Part shown: positions 1 through 5,182 of the stretch, one piece after another
Numbering within the stretch: the stretch's first letter is position 1
How the letters are laid out: each line of letters opens with the position of its first letter
Origin: an uncultured Brevibacterium sp.
Lineage (GTDB): Bacteria; Actinomycetota; Actinomycetes; Actinomycetales; Brevibacteriaceae
DNA length: 5,465 bases
Direction of reading: 5' to 3'
Assembly: GCA_902489185.1 (NCBI GenBank)
Contig: CABTZC010000156.1
Span: 1 to 5,465, forward strand
The notes under the pieces: generated by a model
Databases searched by the model: none
What the model saw: the letters and a program-made list of their open reading frames with translations, nothing else
Told to the model about the DNA's origin: nothing
Made by a program: the position numbers and the translations under genes

Positions 1-745
1 ACTGCTCTGAACCGCTCACCAGGCCCTGTGCAAGAGCACGGGCCTGAATTCGAGCGAGTTCCGCGCACCCGTGCTCAGCCAGATCCAGCAGCGACCCCAG
101 CTCAGCACGGTCGAACGGAGCGCCCTCTGCAGTTCCCTGCACCTCCACGAACGCTCCCGAGCCCGTCATGACCACGTTCATGTCGGTTTCAGCGGTAGAG
201 TCCTCTTCATACGGCAAGTCAAGCACGGGTGTTCCGTCCACAATTCCCACACTGATCGCGGCCACGGAGTCCTTTAACACCTCGGCGTTCTTAGGAATCC
301 ATCCCAGCTCCTTGCCTTTCGCAACCGCGTCAACAAGCGCAACATACGCTCCCGTGATCGCAGCCGTGCGCGTGCCACCGTCGGCCTGCAACACGTCACA
401 GTCAACCTGGAGCGTGTTCTCGCCCAGCTTCGACAGGTCTAGAACAGCACGCAAGCTACGGCCGATCAGCCTCGAAATCTCGTGCGTACGTCCCCCAATT
501 TTCCCTTTCACACTTTCACGTGAGCTACGGGTGTGGGTAGCGCGTGGCAACATGGCGTATTCGGCTGTGGCCCAGCCACGACCTTCCCCTTTCATCCACC
601 GTGGGACACCTTCGGTCAGAGAAGCCGCGCACAACACGCGCGTACGCCCAAACTCCACGAGCACGGAACCTTCCGCGTGGTCGAGCCACCCTCGCGTAAT
701 TTTTACCTCGCGCAGTTCATTGGCTTCGCGTCCGTCAAATCGCAC
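1..745 (-). CDS. rph: Ribonuclease PH (3' end cut by window edge)
   Basis: RNase PH is a phosphate-dependent 3'-5' exoribonuclease that trims tRNA 3' ends in the cytoplasm and works as a ring-shaped hexamer. Reading the minus strand from a GTG at 745-743 gives 248 codons with no stop before the window edge. The protein starts MRFDGREANELREVKITRGW. It carries the family blocks TEGVPRW (44-50), AEYAMLPRATHTR (61-73), the GGRTHEISRLIGRSLRA segment (84-100), DVLQADGGTRTAAITGAY (117-134), the acidic LPYEEDSTAETDMN (177-190) and EVQGTAEG (201-208). Arg86 and Arg126 fall where the family's phosphate-binding arginines sit; Asp182 and Asp188 are probable metal ligands. Family members are usually 240-260 residues, so only a short tail is missing. 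The GTG is chosen because an AAGGAGA ribosome site lies 5 bases upstream and no earlier in-frame ATG is visible. It is last in view of the leftward operon, 107 bp after the phosphodiesterase-like gene, with no clear promoter of its own. Identity is very secure. Confidence 0.96.
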   Translation of the reverse strand, partial: MRFDGREANELREVKITRGWLDHAEGSVLVEFGRTRVLCAASLTEGVPRWMKGEGRGWATAEYAMLPRATHTRSSRESVKGKIGGRTHEISRLIGRSLRAVLDLSKLGENTLQVDCDVLQADGGTRTAAITGAYVALVDAVAKGKELGWIPKNAEVLKDSVAAISVGIVDGTPVLDLPYEEDSTAETDMNVVMTGSGAFVEVQGTAEGAPFDRAELGSLLDLAEHGCAELARIQARALAQGLVSGSEQ

Positions 746-750
746 TGTTT

Positions 751-757
751 TCTCCTT
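751..757 (-). promoter_or_regulatory. Ribosome binding site of rph
   Basis: AAGGAGA on the minus strand is a near-consensus Shine-Dalgarno sequence, with its GGAG core 6 bases before the GTG at 745. It decides the start of RNase PH, which has no upstream in-frame ATG. Confidence 0.85.
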
Positions 758-760
758 GCG

Positions 761-814
761 TTGGTTGATGTGAGTTTGGGTTGGTTGGCGTGAGTTTGGG
801 TTGGCTGATTCGGG
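761..814. repeat. 20-bp tandem repeat in the leader of rph
   Basis: Plus-strand unit TTGGTTGATGTGAGTTTGGG (761-780) is followed at once by TTGGTTGGCGTGAGTTTGGG (781-800), differing at 2 of 20 positions. A degraded third copy begins TTGGCTGAT at 801. On the mRNA strand the repeat is almost only C, A and T, so the stretch just before the rph ribosome site should be weakly structured. A small hairpin (TCGGG 810-814 with CCCGA 824-828) and another (TCCCT 841-845 with AGGGA 855-859, covering the upstream stop codon) lie next to it. Neither has a U tract, so I do not call them terminators. The repeat is outside both coding regions. Confidence 0.85.
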
Positions 815-852
815 TGTCTGTTTCCCGAGGTCGTCGTGACTCCCTACGCCGG

Positions 853-1677
853 TCAGGGAATCGCGTATGTGGTCAGTGGTTTTGCGATTTCGGGAGTGCG
901 CCCAAAACTCTCGGTGGCTTCTGTGCACACTGCTTCTACACTTGTCCACGGCGGTATGTGGGTGAGCATGAGGCGTTTAACGCCTGCCGCTTGCGCAACT
1001 TCACCTGCTCGTTTGCCGGTCAAGTGGATGCCCCGAACGGTGTCACGTCCTTCTTCGAACGCAGCTTCGCACACAAATACATCGGCTTCTCGGGCAGCTT
1101 CGATGAGTCCGTCACATGAATCCGAGTCACCCGAATACGTGAGCACCGCTCCATTCGCGTGCTCGATCCGGAGTGCATATGTTTCCACCGGGTGCTCCAC
1201 GAGGTGCGGAACCACGGTCAGCGGCCCAACCGTGTGTCGTGAGCCGGGGGTGAGGTTCTTGAACTCGAACGCCGAATCCAAGGTTGACTCATCCGCACCT
1301 TTTCCACTCCCAGCGGCCAGTCCGGCCGGTGTGTGGTGCGCGGATTGCAGCCGGGCTTCGCTTCCAGCAGGCCCGTAAACGGGAAGTTTGGGGAGAGGCG
1401 ACTCTTCAAAGAAAAACTCGGGATCATATGTGCGCAAGACGTATAAGCCGGTGATATCGAGGCAGTGATCGGGGTGCAGGTGGGAGAGGAACACTGCGTC
1501 AATTTGGGTGTGTTTGAGAACCGTTTGGAGTGGCCCCAAAGAACCGGAACCCAAGTCCAGCACGATGTTGGTGGTCGTCTTTCCGTTCCGCGCGCTCACC
1601 ACATAACAACTGGCTGAGGACGCAGGCCCGGGGTACGAACCAGAAATCCCCACCGTTGTGATCGAAAAGTCAGTCAT
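853..1677 (-). CDS. MBL-fold metallohydrolase, Rv1339-like cyclic nucleotide phosphodiesterase family
   Basis: A 274-residue cytoplasmic metallo-beta-lactamase-fold protein. Visible metal-site motifs are DLGSG (41-45), SHLHPDHCLD (65-74; His66, His68, Asp70, His71), His162 in the PHLVEHPVETYALR stretch, YSGDS with the likely bridging Asp184, HLT (His218) and LTHIPPW with His240. The arrangement resembles RNase Z-type hydrolases but fits best the actinobacterial family of Mycobacterium tuberculosis Rv1339, reported as an atypical class II cAMP phosphodiesterase and likewise next to rph. The cAMP substrate is therefore inferred from family and position, not visible here. The start ATG overlaps the DUF2017 stop (ATGA at 1677-1674), and an AAAGG motif 8 bases upstream can serve as ribosome site. 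The segment at about 112-136 (Gly/Ala/Ser-rich, HTPAGLAAGSGKGADES) looks like a flexible loop. RNase Z activity is the main alternative. Confidence 0.88.
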   Translation of the reverse strand: MTDFSITTVGISGSYPGPASSASCYVVSARNGKTTTNIVLDLGSGSLGPLQTVLKHTQIDAVFLSHLHPDHCLDITGLYVLRTYDPEFFFEESPLPKLPVYGPAGSEARLQSAHHTPAGLAAGSGKGADESTLDSAFEFKNLTPGSRHTVGPLTVVPHLVEHPVETYALRIEHANGAVLTYSGDSDSCDGLIEAAREADVFVCEAAFEEGRDTVRGIHLTGKRAGEVAQAAGVKRLMLTHIPPWTSVEAVCTEATESFGRTPEIAKPLTTYAIP

Positions 1678-2282
1678 TGTTGTGGCCTTTCGTTCCCGAA
1701 ATCGTGGTCGTCGTCCTCGTCGTCTTCGCCGAGGTCGGAAAGAGTCTCCAACAGAATAGAGGTAATGCGGTCCTGCGCCCAGGTGAGAAGTTCATAAACA
1801 TGCACAGTCATGACCGTGCTTTCAGGCTGTTCGTCAATTGTTTCCAGCAGGTCCTCTAGGTCAGCGTCGGTCGCGATTCCTAATCTGGTCGCGAGGATCA
1901 GACGCACGTCGCCCAACGCCGTGGCCCATGAGCGTGTTTGATCTTCGGTGAGCTCGGTACGGCTGGATCGAGACAAGGTAAAGAGTGCAGTTCGGAGGTT
2001 AGCGAGTTTGGATTCGCGGATGTCACGCTCGGTTAGCCGTCTGAACTCCGAAGCACGTTCAGCATCGTCAGCGTCGACGTCAGGAAGCAGCCTGAGCACC
2101 GCTGGATCGGTGGGGCGTTCTCCGGAGCTCATCCCTACAAGCTTGGCCAGCTCATCTGCTTCAATTTCAGCATCGTCATCGAGTAATTCTGCGGCGTCAG
2201 AAAACAGTCCGCCCAGAAGCCGACGTTCAACTGGTTCGAATTCAATGATTGCCGTTGAGCGAATACCAGGCGTAATCTTCAT
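1674..2282 (-). CDS. DUF2017 family protein of unknown function
   Basis: A 202-residue acidic, probably cytoplasmic and helical protein with no signal peptide or membrane segment. It has the hallmarks of DUF2017, an actinobacterial family found beside clpS: an N-terminal FEPVERRLLGGLF stretch (15-27), the conserved DPAVLRLLPD block (59-68), SEFRRLTERDIRESKLANL (78-96), a WATALGDVRLILATRLGI stretch in the second half, and VYELLTWAQDRITSIL near the end. The C-terminus is unusually acidic (residues 186-194 are all Asp/Glu except one His), encoded by GAC/GAA/GAT repeats. The start codon overlaps the clpS stop (ATGA, 2282-2279), and its own stop overlaps the next start, so translation is probably coupled on both sides. 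An AAGAAGG motif 7 bases before the ATG is the likely ribosome site. No biochemical function is established for the family. The tight link to ClpS suggests, but does not show, a role in Clp-dependent proteolysis. Confidence 0.9.
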   Translation of the reverse strand: MKITPGIRSTAIIEFEPVERRLLGGLFSDAAELLDDDAEIEADELAKLVGMSSGERPTDPAVLRLLPDVDADDAERASEFRRLTERDIRESKLANLRTALFTLSRSSRTELTEDQTRSWATALGDVRLILATRLGIATDADLEDLLETIDEQPESTVMTVHVYELLTWAQDRITSILLETLSDLGEDDEDDDHDFGNERPQQ

Positions 2283-2560
2283 GCGTCCGCCTTCTTACAC
2301 GTGGCCCATAATCCAAAACCGTGCATGGCTGCCGTGTCACGTTCCATCTGTTCACGGGTGCCGGTTGCTACAACCGACTTCCCGTCGTTGTGGACTTCCA
2401 TCATGAGTTTCTTTGCTTTCGCCGACGAATACCCAAAATAGCTTCGGAATACATACGTCACATACGACATGAGGTTGACCGGGTCATTGAACACGATTGT
2501 CACCCAGGGCACATCCGTCGCAACGACTTCGTCAACCTCTGGTTCGGTTAGGGTGCTCAT
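2279..2560 (-). CDS. clpS: ClpS, N-degron adaptor of the ClpAP/ClpCP protease
   Basis: ClpS binds proteins with destabilising N-terminal residues and delivers them to the N-domain of the Clp unfoldase (ClpC in actinobacteria). The 93-residue product has a disordered acidic N-terminal extension (1-16) and then the ClpS core: VTIVFNDPVNLMSYV (20-34), FGYSSAKAKKLMMEVHNDGKSVVATG (42-67) and MHGFGLWATCKKA at the end. Asn25-Asp26, Met31 and His57 align with the Escherichia coli residues Asn34-Asp35, Met40 and His66 that form the N-degron pocket, so the adaptor should be competent. I chose the ATG at 2560. The reading frame stays open to 2680, but that stretch crosses the divergent promoter and the pncB start. 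An in-frame GTG at 2572 would add four residues. No good Shine-Dalgarno sequence precedes either start. First gene of the leftward operon. Confidence 0.94.
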   Translation of the reverse strand: MSTLTEPEVDEVVATDVPWVTIVFNDPVNLMSYVTYVFRSYFGYSSAKAKKLMMEVHNDGKSVVATGTREQMERDTAAMHGFGLWATCKKADA

Positions 2561-2571
2561 GGAACTGCTCA

Positions 2572-2584
2572 CACATTCACCATA
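2572..2584 (-). promoter_or_regulatory. Candidate promoter (-10 region) of the clpS operon
   Basis: On the minus strand TATGGT (2584-2579) has the TAnnnT form of a -10 box. Transcription would begin near 2572, giving a 5' leader of about 12 bases before the clpS ATG, or none if the in-frame GTG at 2572 is the start. The absence of a clear ribosome site fits a very short leader. No convincing -35 is seen, so this is a modest call. Confidence 0.4.
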
Positions 2585-2608
2585 TGCGAAACATCGTTGT
2601 GACTCGCA
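2585..2608. promoter_or_regulatory. Candidate operator between clpS and pncB
   Basis: An interrupted inverted repeat of form TGCGA-N2-CA-N4-TG-N2-TCGCA spans 24 bp with its centre at 2596/2597, and 7 of 12 base pairs are symmetrical. It overlaps the probable -35 region of pncB and lies directly upstream of the clpS -10, where a dimeric regulator could affect either gene. No known regulator motif is recognised; this could be chance. Confidence 0.4.
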
Positions 2609-2636
2609 GTGGGAAGGTGCAATAGGATCACTGTTA
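2598..2636 (+). promoter_or_regulatory. Promoter of pncB, probably giving a leaderless mRNA
   Basis: TAGGAT (2623-2628) is a good actinobacterial -10 box and ends 7 bases before the pncB ATG, so the A of the ATG is the expected transcription start. TGTGAC (2598-2603) could act as a weak -35 with a 19-bp spacer. A leaderless transcript, common in actinobacteria, would explain the lack of a well placed Shine-Dalgarno sequence. AGGA at 2624-2627, 8 bases before the ATG, is the alternative reading as a ribosome site. Confidence 0.55.
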
Positions 2637-3952
2637 TGAGTGATCTCACACGCCAGTCCACGGCACTTCTGACCGACCACTACGAACTCACTATGGTTCA
2701 GGCCGCTCTTGAATCCGGCCGAGCAGACCGCACATGTCTATTTGAAGTTTTCGGACGCAGGCTCCCGCCCGGTCGCCGTTACGGCGTAGTCGCAGGAACT
2801 GGGCGTTTCCTAGAAGCACTCGAAAACTTCACATTCGGCCCTGATGAACTCGCGTTCCTCAAGTCTGCGAACATCCTGGACGACACCACGTTAGACTGGC
2901 TGGAAAACTATGAGTTCACCGGGAACATCCGAGGGTATGCCGAAGGCGACATGTACTTCCCGCACTCCCCTATCCTCACGGTAGAAGCGCCCTTCGCACA
3001 GGCGGTAGTCCTCGAAACACTCATCCTGTCAATCCTGAACTACGACACCGCCGTCGCATCGGCAGCGTCCCGCATGTCGAGAGCAGCAGGCAGCCGTCCA
3101 TGTGCGGACATGGGTTCGCGCCGCACACAGGAATACGCCGCAGTAGGTGCTGCTCGCGCAGCCGTCATCGCTGGGTTCGCGTCTACCTCGAACCTTGAAG
3201 CAGGCCGGCGCTACGGGCTCAAAACTATCGGCACCGCCGCCCACGCGTTTACTCTTCTGCACAACACCGAACGCGAAGCATTCGATGCTCAAGTCAAGGC
3301 ACTGGGCAAAGACACTGTCCTGCTCCTAGACACCTACGATGTCGACGAAGCACTCAAGACGGCAATCGACGTCGCAGGACCAGAACTAGGCGGAGTACGT
3401 ATCGACTCTGGTGACCTTGGCATCCAAGCCACGGAAGTCCGCGAAAAACTCGACGCGCTCGGTGCCACCAACACGAAAATTACTGTCACCTCGGACTTGG
3501 ACGAATACGCAATAGCCGCCCTGCGAGCCACGCCCACGGACTCCTACGGTGTAGGAACCCGCCTTGTCACAGGTTCCGGCTCCCCCACAGCCAACTTGGT
3601 GTACAAACTGGTGGCGCGTTCCGACAACGGAGAAGATTGGGTGTCGGTTGCAAAGAAATCCGCCGGTAAAGGTTCACACGGTGGATTCAAACAGGCGGTG
3701 CGCGCACTTGAAGGTGGGGTGGCAACCGAGGAAGCGATCGGTGTTCCCACACTGCCAGAAGAAGTATCAAGCGGTCGTCCGCTCACGGTTGACCTGGTAG
3801 TTGACGGCCAGACCGTGGACGGATACACCGGACCTGAAGGCGTTGAACGAGCACGCGCTCACTACCACGACTGCATTCGCGAACTACCCCGCACCGCTCA
3901 CCGTTTGCAGGACGGTGAACCGGCCATCCCTACCGTTTACTACAACGCATAA
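2636..3952 (+). CDS. pncB: Nicotinate phosphoribosyltransferase
   Basis: This enzyme converts nicotinate and PRPP, with ATP hydrolysis, to nicotinate mononucleotide, the first step of the Preiss-Handler route for NAD salvage; cytoplasmic. The 438-residue product has the N-terminal TALLTDHYELTM (9-20) and FEVFGRRLPPGRRYGVVAG stretch, then ETLILSILNYDTAVASAASRM, the ADMGSRRTQ block, GTAAHAF with His203 (aligned with the histidine that is phosphorylated in the family), LLLDTYD, GVRIDSGDL with Asp257, and YGVGT (304-308) followed by Ser/Gly-rich PRPP/phosphate-binding residues. Length and motifs match the actinobacterial PncB group; no key residue is obviously missing. The ATG at 2636 is preferred: a GTG at 2609 would add nine residues (GRCNRITV) that do not resemble the family and would start upstream of the -10 box. 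Divergent from clpS, as in mycobacteria. The gene ends with TAA 4 bases before a strong hairpin. Confidence 0.95.
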   Translation: MSDLTRQSTALLTDHYELTMVQAALESGRADRTCLFEVFGRRLPPGRRYGVVAGTGRFLEALENFTFGPDELAFLKSANILDDTTLDWLENYEFTGNIRGYAEGDMYFPHSPILTVEAPFAQAVVLETLILSILNYDTAVASAASRMSRAAGSRPCADMGSRRTQEYAAVGAARAAVIAGFASTSNLEAGRRYGLKTIGTAAHAFTLLHNTEREAFDAQVKALGKDTVLLLDTYDVDEALKTAIDVAGPELGGVRIDSGDLGIQATEVREKLDALGATNTKITVTSDLDEYAIAALRATPTDSYGVGTRLVTGSGSPTANLVYKLVARSDNGEDWVSVAKKSAGKGSHGGFKQAVRALEGGVATEEAIGVPTLPEEVSSGRPLTVDLVVDGQTVDGYTGPEGVERARAHYHDCIRELPRTAHRLQDGEPAIPTVYYNA

Positions 3953-3956
3953 CGCA

Positions 3957-3993
3957 AACGGGGTTACAGGTTGTAATCACCTGTAACCCCGTT
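3957..3993. terminator. Bidirectional hairpin terminator between pncB and adhP
   Basis: A perfect 15-bp inverted repeat (left arm AACGGGGTTACAGGT at 3957-3971, right arm ACCTGTAACCCCGTT at 3979-3993) with a 7-base loop starts 4 bases after the pncB stop. It lies between two converging genes, so it probably ends both transcripts. There is no U tract on the plus side and only a short T-rich run (GTTTGCGTTA) on the minus side, as is common in actinobacterial terminators. Confidence 0.88.
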
Positions 3994-4026
3994 GGTGCAG
4001 CTTCGATCAGCGATTCACCTGCACCA
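3993..4026. repeat. Second inverted repeat next to the terminator
   Basis: TGGTGCAG (3993-4000) and CTGCACCA (4019-4026) form an 8-bp perfect stem around an 18-base loop. It lies 17 bases downstream of the adhP stop and shares its outermost base with the large hairpin. It may be an auxiliary terminator or mRNA 3'-end stabiliser for adhP. It has no T tract of its own. Confidence 0.6.
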
Positions 4027-4042
4027 GCGCGTAGTCGTTCGC

Positions 4043-5065
4043 TCAGTACTCAACGACGACACGGCCGTCGATCTTGCCGTGAATCATTTCGTCAAACACC
4101 GCGTTGATGTCCCCCAAAGGTCGCTTGGTGAACGTGGGGTGGATGAGACCACGTGCGTAGAAGTCCAGAGCTTCTTCCATGTCGCGGCGGGTTCCCACAA
4201 TCGAACCACGAATTGTCAGACCTTTAAGCACAATGTCGAAGATCGGCGCAGGGAACTCCCCTGGTGGCAGACCGTTGAACACAATCGTGCCACCACGGCG
4301 CGTCATCCCAATCGCCTGACCGAAAGCGTCTGGGTGCACGGCTGTCACCAGGACACCATGGCTTCCGCCAACCGCTTCTTGGACCTCTGGGACGGGGTCG
4401 TTCGCGAACGCGTTGACAACCACCTCGGCCCCGTGCTTCTTAGCAAGCTGGAGCTTGTCATCAGCAATGTCTACAGCAACAACGCGCATTCCCATTGCAA
4501 CCGCGTACTGGACTGCAATGTGTCCCAGACCACCTACACCAGAAATGACAACCCACTCACCGGGCTTCACTTCGGTTTCTTTCAGACCCTTGTACACCGT
4601 GACACCTGCGCACAGAACTGGTGCGATTTCATATGGGTCAGCACCTTCTGGGATGAGTGCACAGTACCGGCTGTCGACCAGCATGTACTCGCCAAACGAA
4701 CCGTCTACCGAATATCCACCGTTCTCCTGCTTCTCACACAGCGTCTCCCAGCCGGTTTCGCAGTATTCGCACTCACCGCATGCGCTCCACAGCCACGCGT
4801 TACCAACGAGATCGCCTTCTTTAACGCGAGTGACATAGTCACCTACCGCAACAACCTTTCCAACGCCTTCGTGACCAGGGATGAAAGGAGGCTCAGGCTT
4901 GACCGGCCAGTCACCGTGAGCTGCGTGCAGGTCGGTGTGGCACACGCCAGTCGAAATGTTCTTCACAAGCGCCTGGTATGGCCCGGGTTTGGGAACATCT
5001 ACTTCTTTGACTTCGAGATCTTTACCAAATTCATTGACGACAGCTGCATTCATCGTTTCGGACAT
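4043..5065 (-). CDS. adhP: Zinc-dependent alcohol dehydrogenase, NAD-linked (AdhP type)
   Basis: A medium-chain dehydrogenase that interconverts primary alcohols such as ethanol with aldehydes using NAD(H); cytoplasmic, usually a tetramer. The 340-residue product has the catalytic zinc ligands Cys42 (GVCHTDLH), His65-Glu66 (GHEGVG) and Cys152 (LCAGVTVYKGLK). The structural zinc set is complete: Cys96, Cys99, Cys102 and Cys110. The Rossmann motif is GVGGLG (176-181), and Asp199 at the end of the second beta strand (VVAVDI) points to NAD rather than NADP. Length and motifs fit bacterial AdhP closely. The ATG at 5065 is chosen because AAGGAG lies 9 bases upstream; an in-frame GTG at 5116 would lie inside the untranslated leader and adds residues unlike the family. 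Monocistronic by appearance, with its own promoter upstream and a shared hairpin terminator downstream. Physiological direction (ethanol use or formation) cannot be told from sequence. Confidence 0.94.
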   Translation of the reverse strand: MSETMNAAVVNEFGKDLEVKEVDVPKPGPYQALVKNISTGVCHTDLHAAHGDWPVKPEPPFIPGHEGVGKVVAVGDYVTRVKEGDLVGNAWLWSACGECEYCETGWETLCEKQENGGYSVDGSFGEYMLVDSRYCALIPEGADPYEIAPVLCAGVTVYKGLKETEVKPGEWVVISGVGGLGHIAVQYAVAMGMRVVAVDIADDKLQLAKKHGAEVVVNAFANDPVPEVQEAVGGSHGVLVTAVHPDAFGQAIGMTRRGGTIVFNGLPPGEFPAPIFDIVLKGLTIRGSIVGTRRDMEEALDFYARGLIHPTFTKRPLGDINAVFDEMIHGKIDGRVVVEY

Positions 5066-5074
5066 GGGGGTCAA

Positions 5075-5080
5075 CTCCTT
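5075..5080 (-). promoter_or_regulatory. Ribosome binding site of adhP
   Basis: AAGGAG on the minus strand, 9 bases before the ATG at 5065. It is a strong site that supports the 340-residue start over the longer open frame. Confidence 0.85.
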
Positions 5081-5094
5081 CGTTGCGATAGGTC

Positions 5095-5107
5095 GCAGAC
5101 TTTCTGC
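5095..5107. repeat. Small inverted repeat in the adhP leader
   Basis: GCAGA (5095-5099) and TCTGC (5103-5107) are perfect 5-bp arms around CTT. It would form a tiny hairpin in the 5' leader, or could be a half-site for a regulator next to the larger palindrome at 5108-5130. Weak on its own. Confidence 0.35.
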
Positions 5108-5130
5108 AAGACACACATAGTGCGTCTCTT
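5108..5130. promoter_or_regulatory. Candidate operator at the adhP transcription start
   Basis: A 23-bp imperfect palindrome (AAGACACAC on the left, GTGCGTCTCTT on the right, centre at 5119) has 8 of 11 symmetrical base pairs. It covers the predicted transcription start and the first bases of the leader, a typical repressor position. I do not recognise a known motif. Confidence 0.4.
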
Positions 5131-5164
5131 ATAGATCCTATTGACGAGTCTGACGCCATGTGAA
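5128..5164 (-). promoter_or_regulatory. Promoter of adhP
   Basis: On the minus strand TTCACA (5164-5159) as -35 and TAGGAT (5140-5135) as -10 are separated by 18 bp, close to the vegetative consensus. Transcription would begin near 5128, giving a leader of about 63 bases. TATAAG (5133-5128) is a competing -10 with a poorer -35. The -10 lies in CAATAGGATC, which also occurs in the pncB promoter. Confidence 0.55.
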
Positions 5165-5182
5165 TACCCGGCGCGAAATTTC

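Noticed and set aside
168..773. A 201-codon plus-strand open frame opposite rph
   Set aside because: Antisense to a fully recognisable RNase PH, rich in Ser, Thr, Arg and Pro as expected from a complementary frame, with no family resemblance.
824..859. Terminator between the phosphodiesterase-like gene and rph
   Set aside because: Only two 5-bp stems with 9-base loops and no T run are present, one of them overlapping the stop codon; too weak to end transcription, so read-through into rph is more likely.
836..1378. A 180-codon plus-strand open frame opposite the phosphodiesterase-like gene
   Set aside because: Antisense shadow; Ser/Ala/Pro/Cys-rich translation, no domain, no ribosome site.
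1948..2406. A 152-codon plus-strand open frame opposite DUF2017 and clpS, very Ser-rich
   Set aside because: The serine richness (SSSASISASSSS) is the complement of the Asp/Glu/Ala-rich DUF2017 coding sequence; it crosses two real genes.
2561..2680. N-terminal 40-residue extension of ClpS in the open frame up to 2680
   Set aside because: It crosses the divergent promoter and the first codons of pncB, is Cys-rich, and does not resemble ClpS; the ATG at 2560 gives a normal-sized ClpS.
5066..5116. 17-residue N-terminal extension of AdhP from GTG 5116
   Set aside because: It lies within the predicted leader and operator region, and AAGGAG is placed for the ATG at 5065.
3992..5134. A 380-codon open frame on the plus strand opposite adhP
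   Set aside because: It covers adhP almost exactly in antisense and has no recognisable domain, low-complexity-free but unnatural composition (many Val/His/Asn/Arg/Thr) and no ribosome site. The adhP frame has every catalytic and structural residue, so this is a shadow.
5175..5182. Palindrome GAAATTTC just after the helicase stop
   Set aside because: Eight bases with no loop or neighbouring symmetry; expected by chance and not a terminator.
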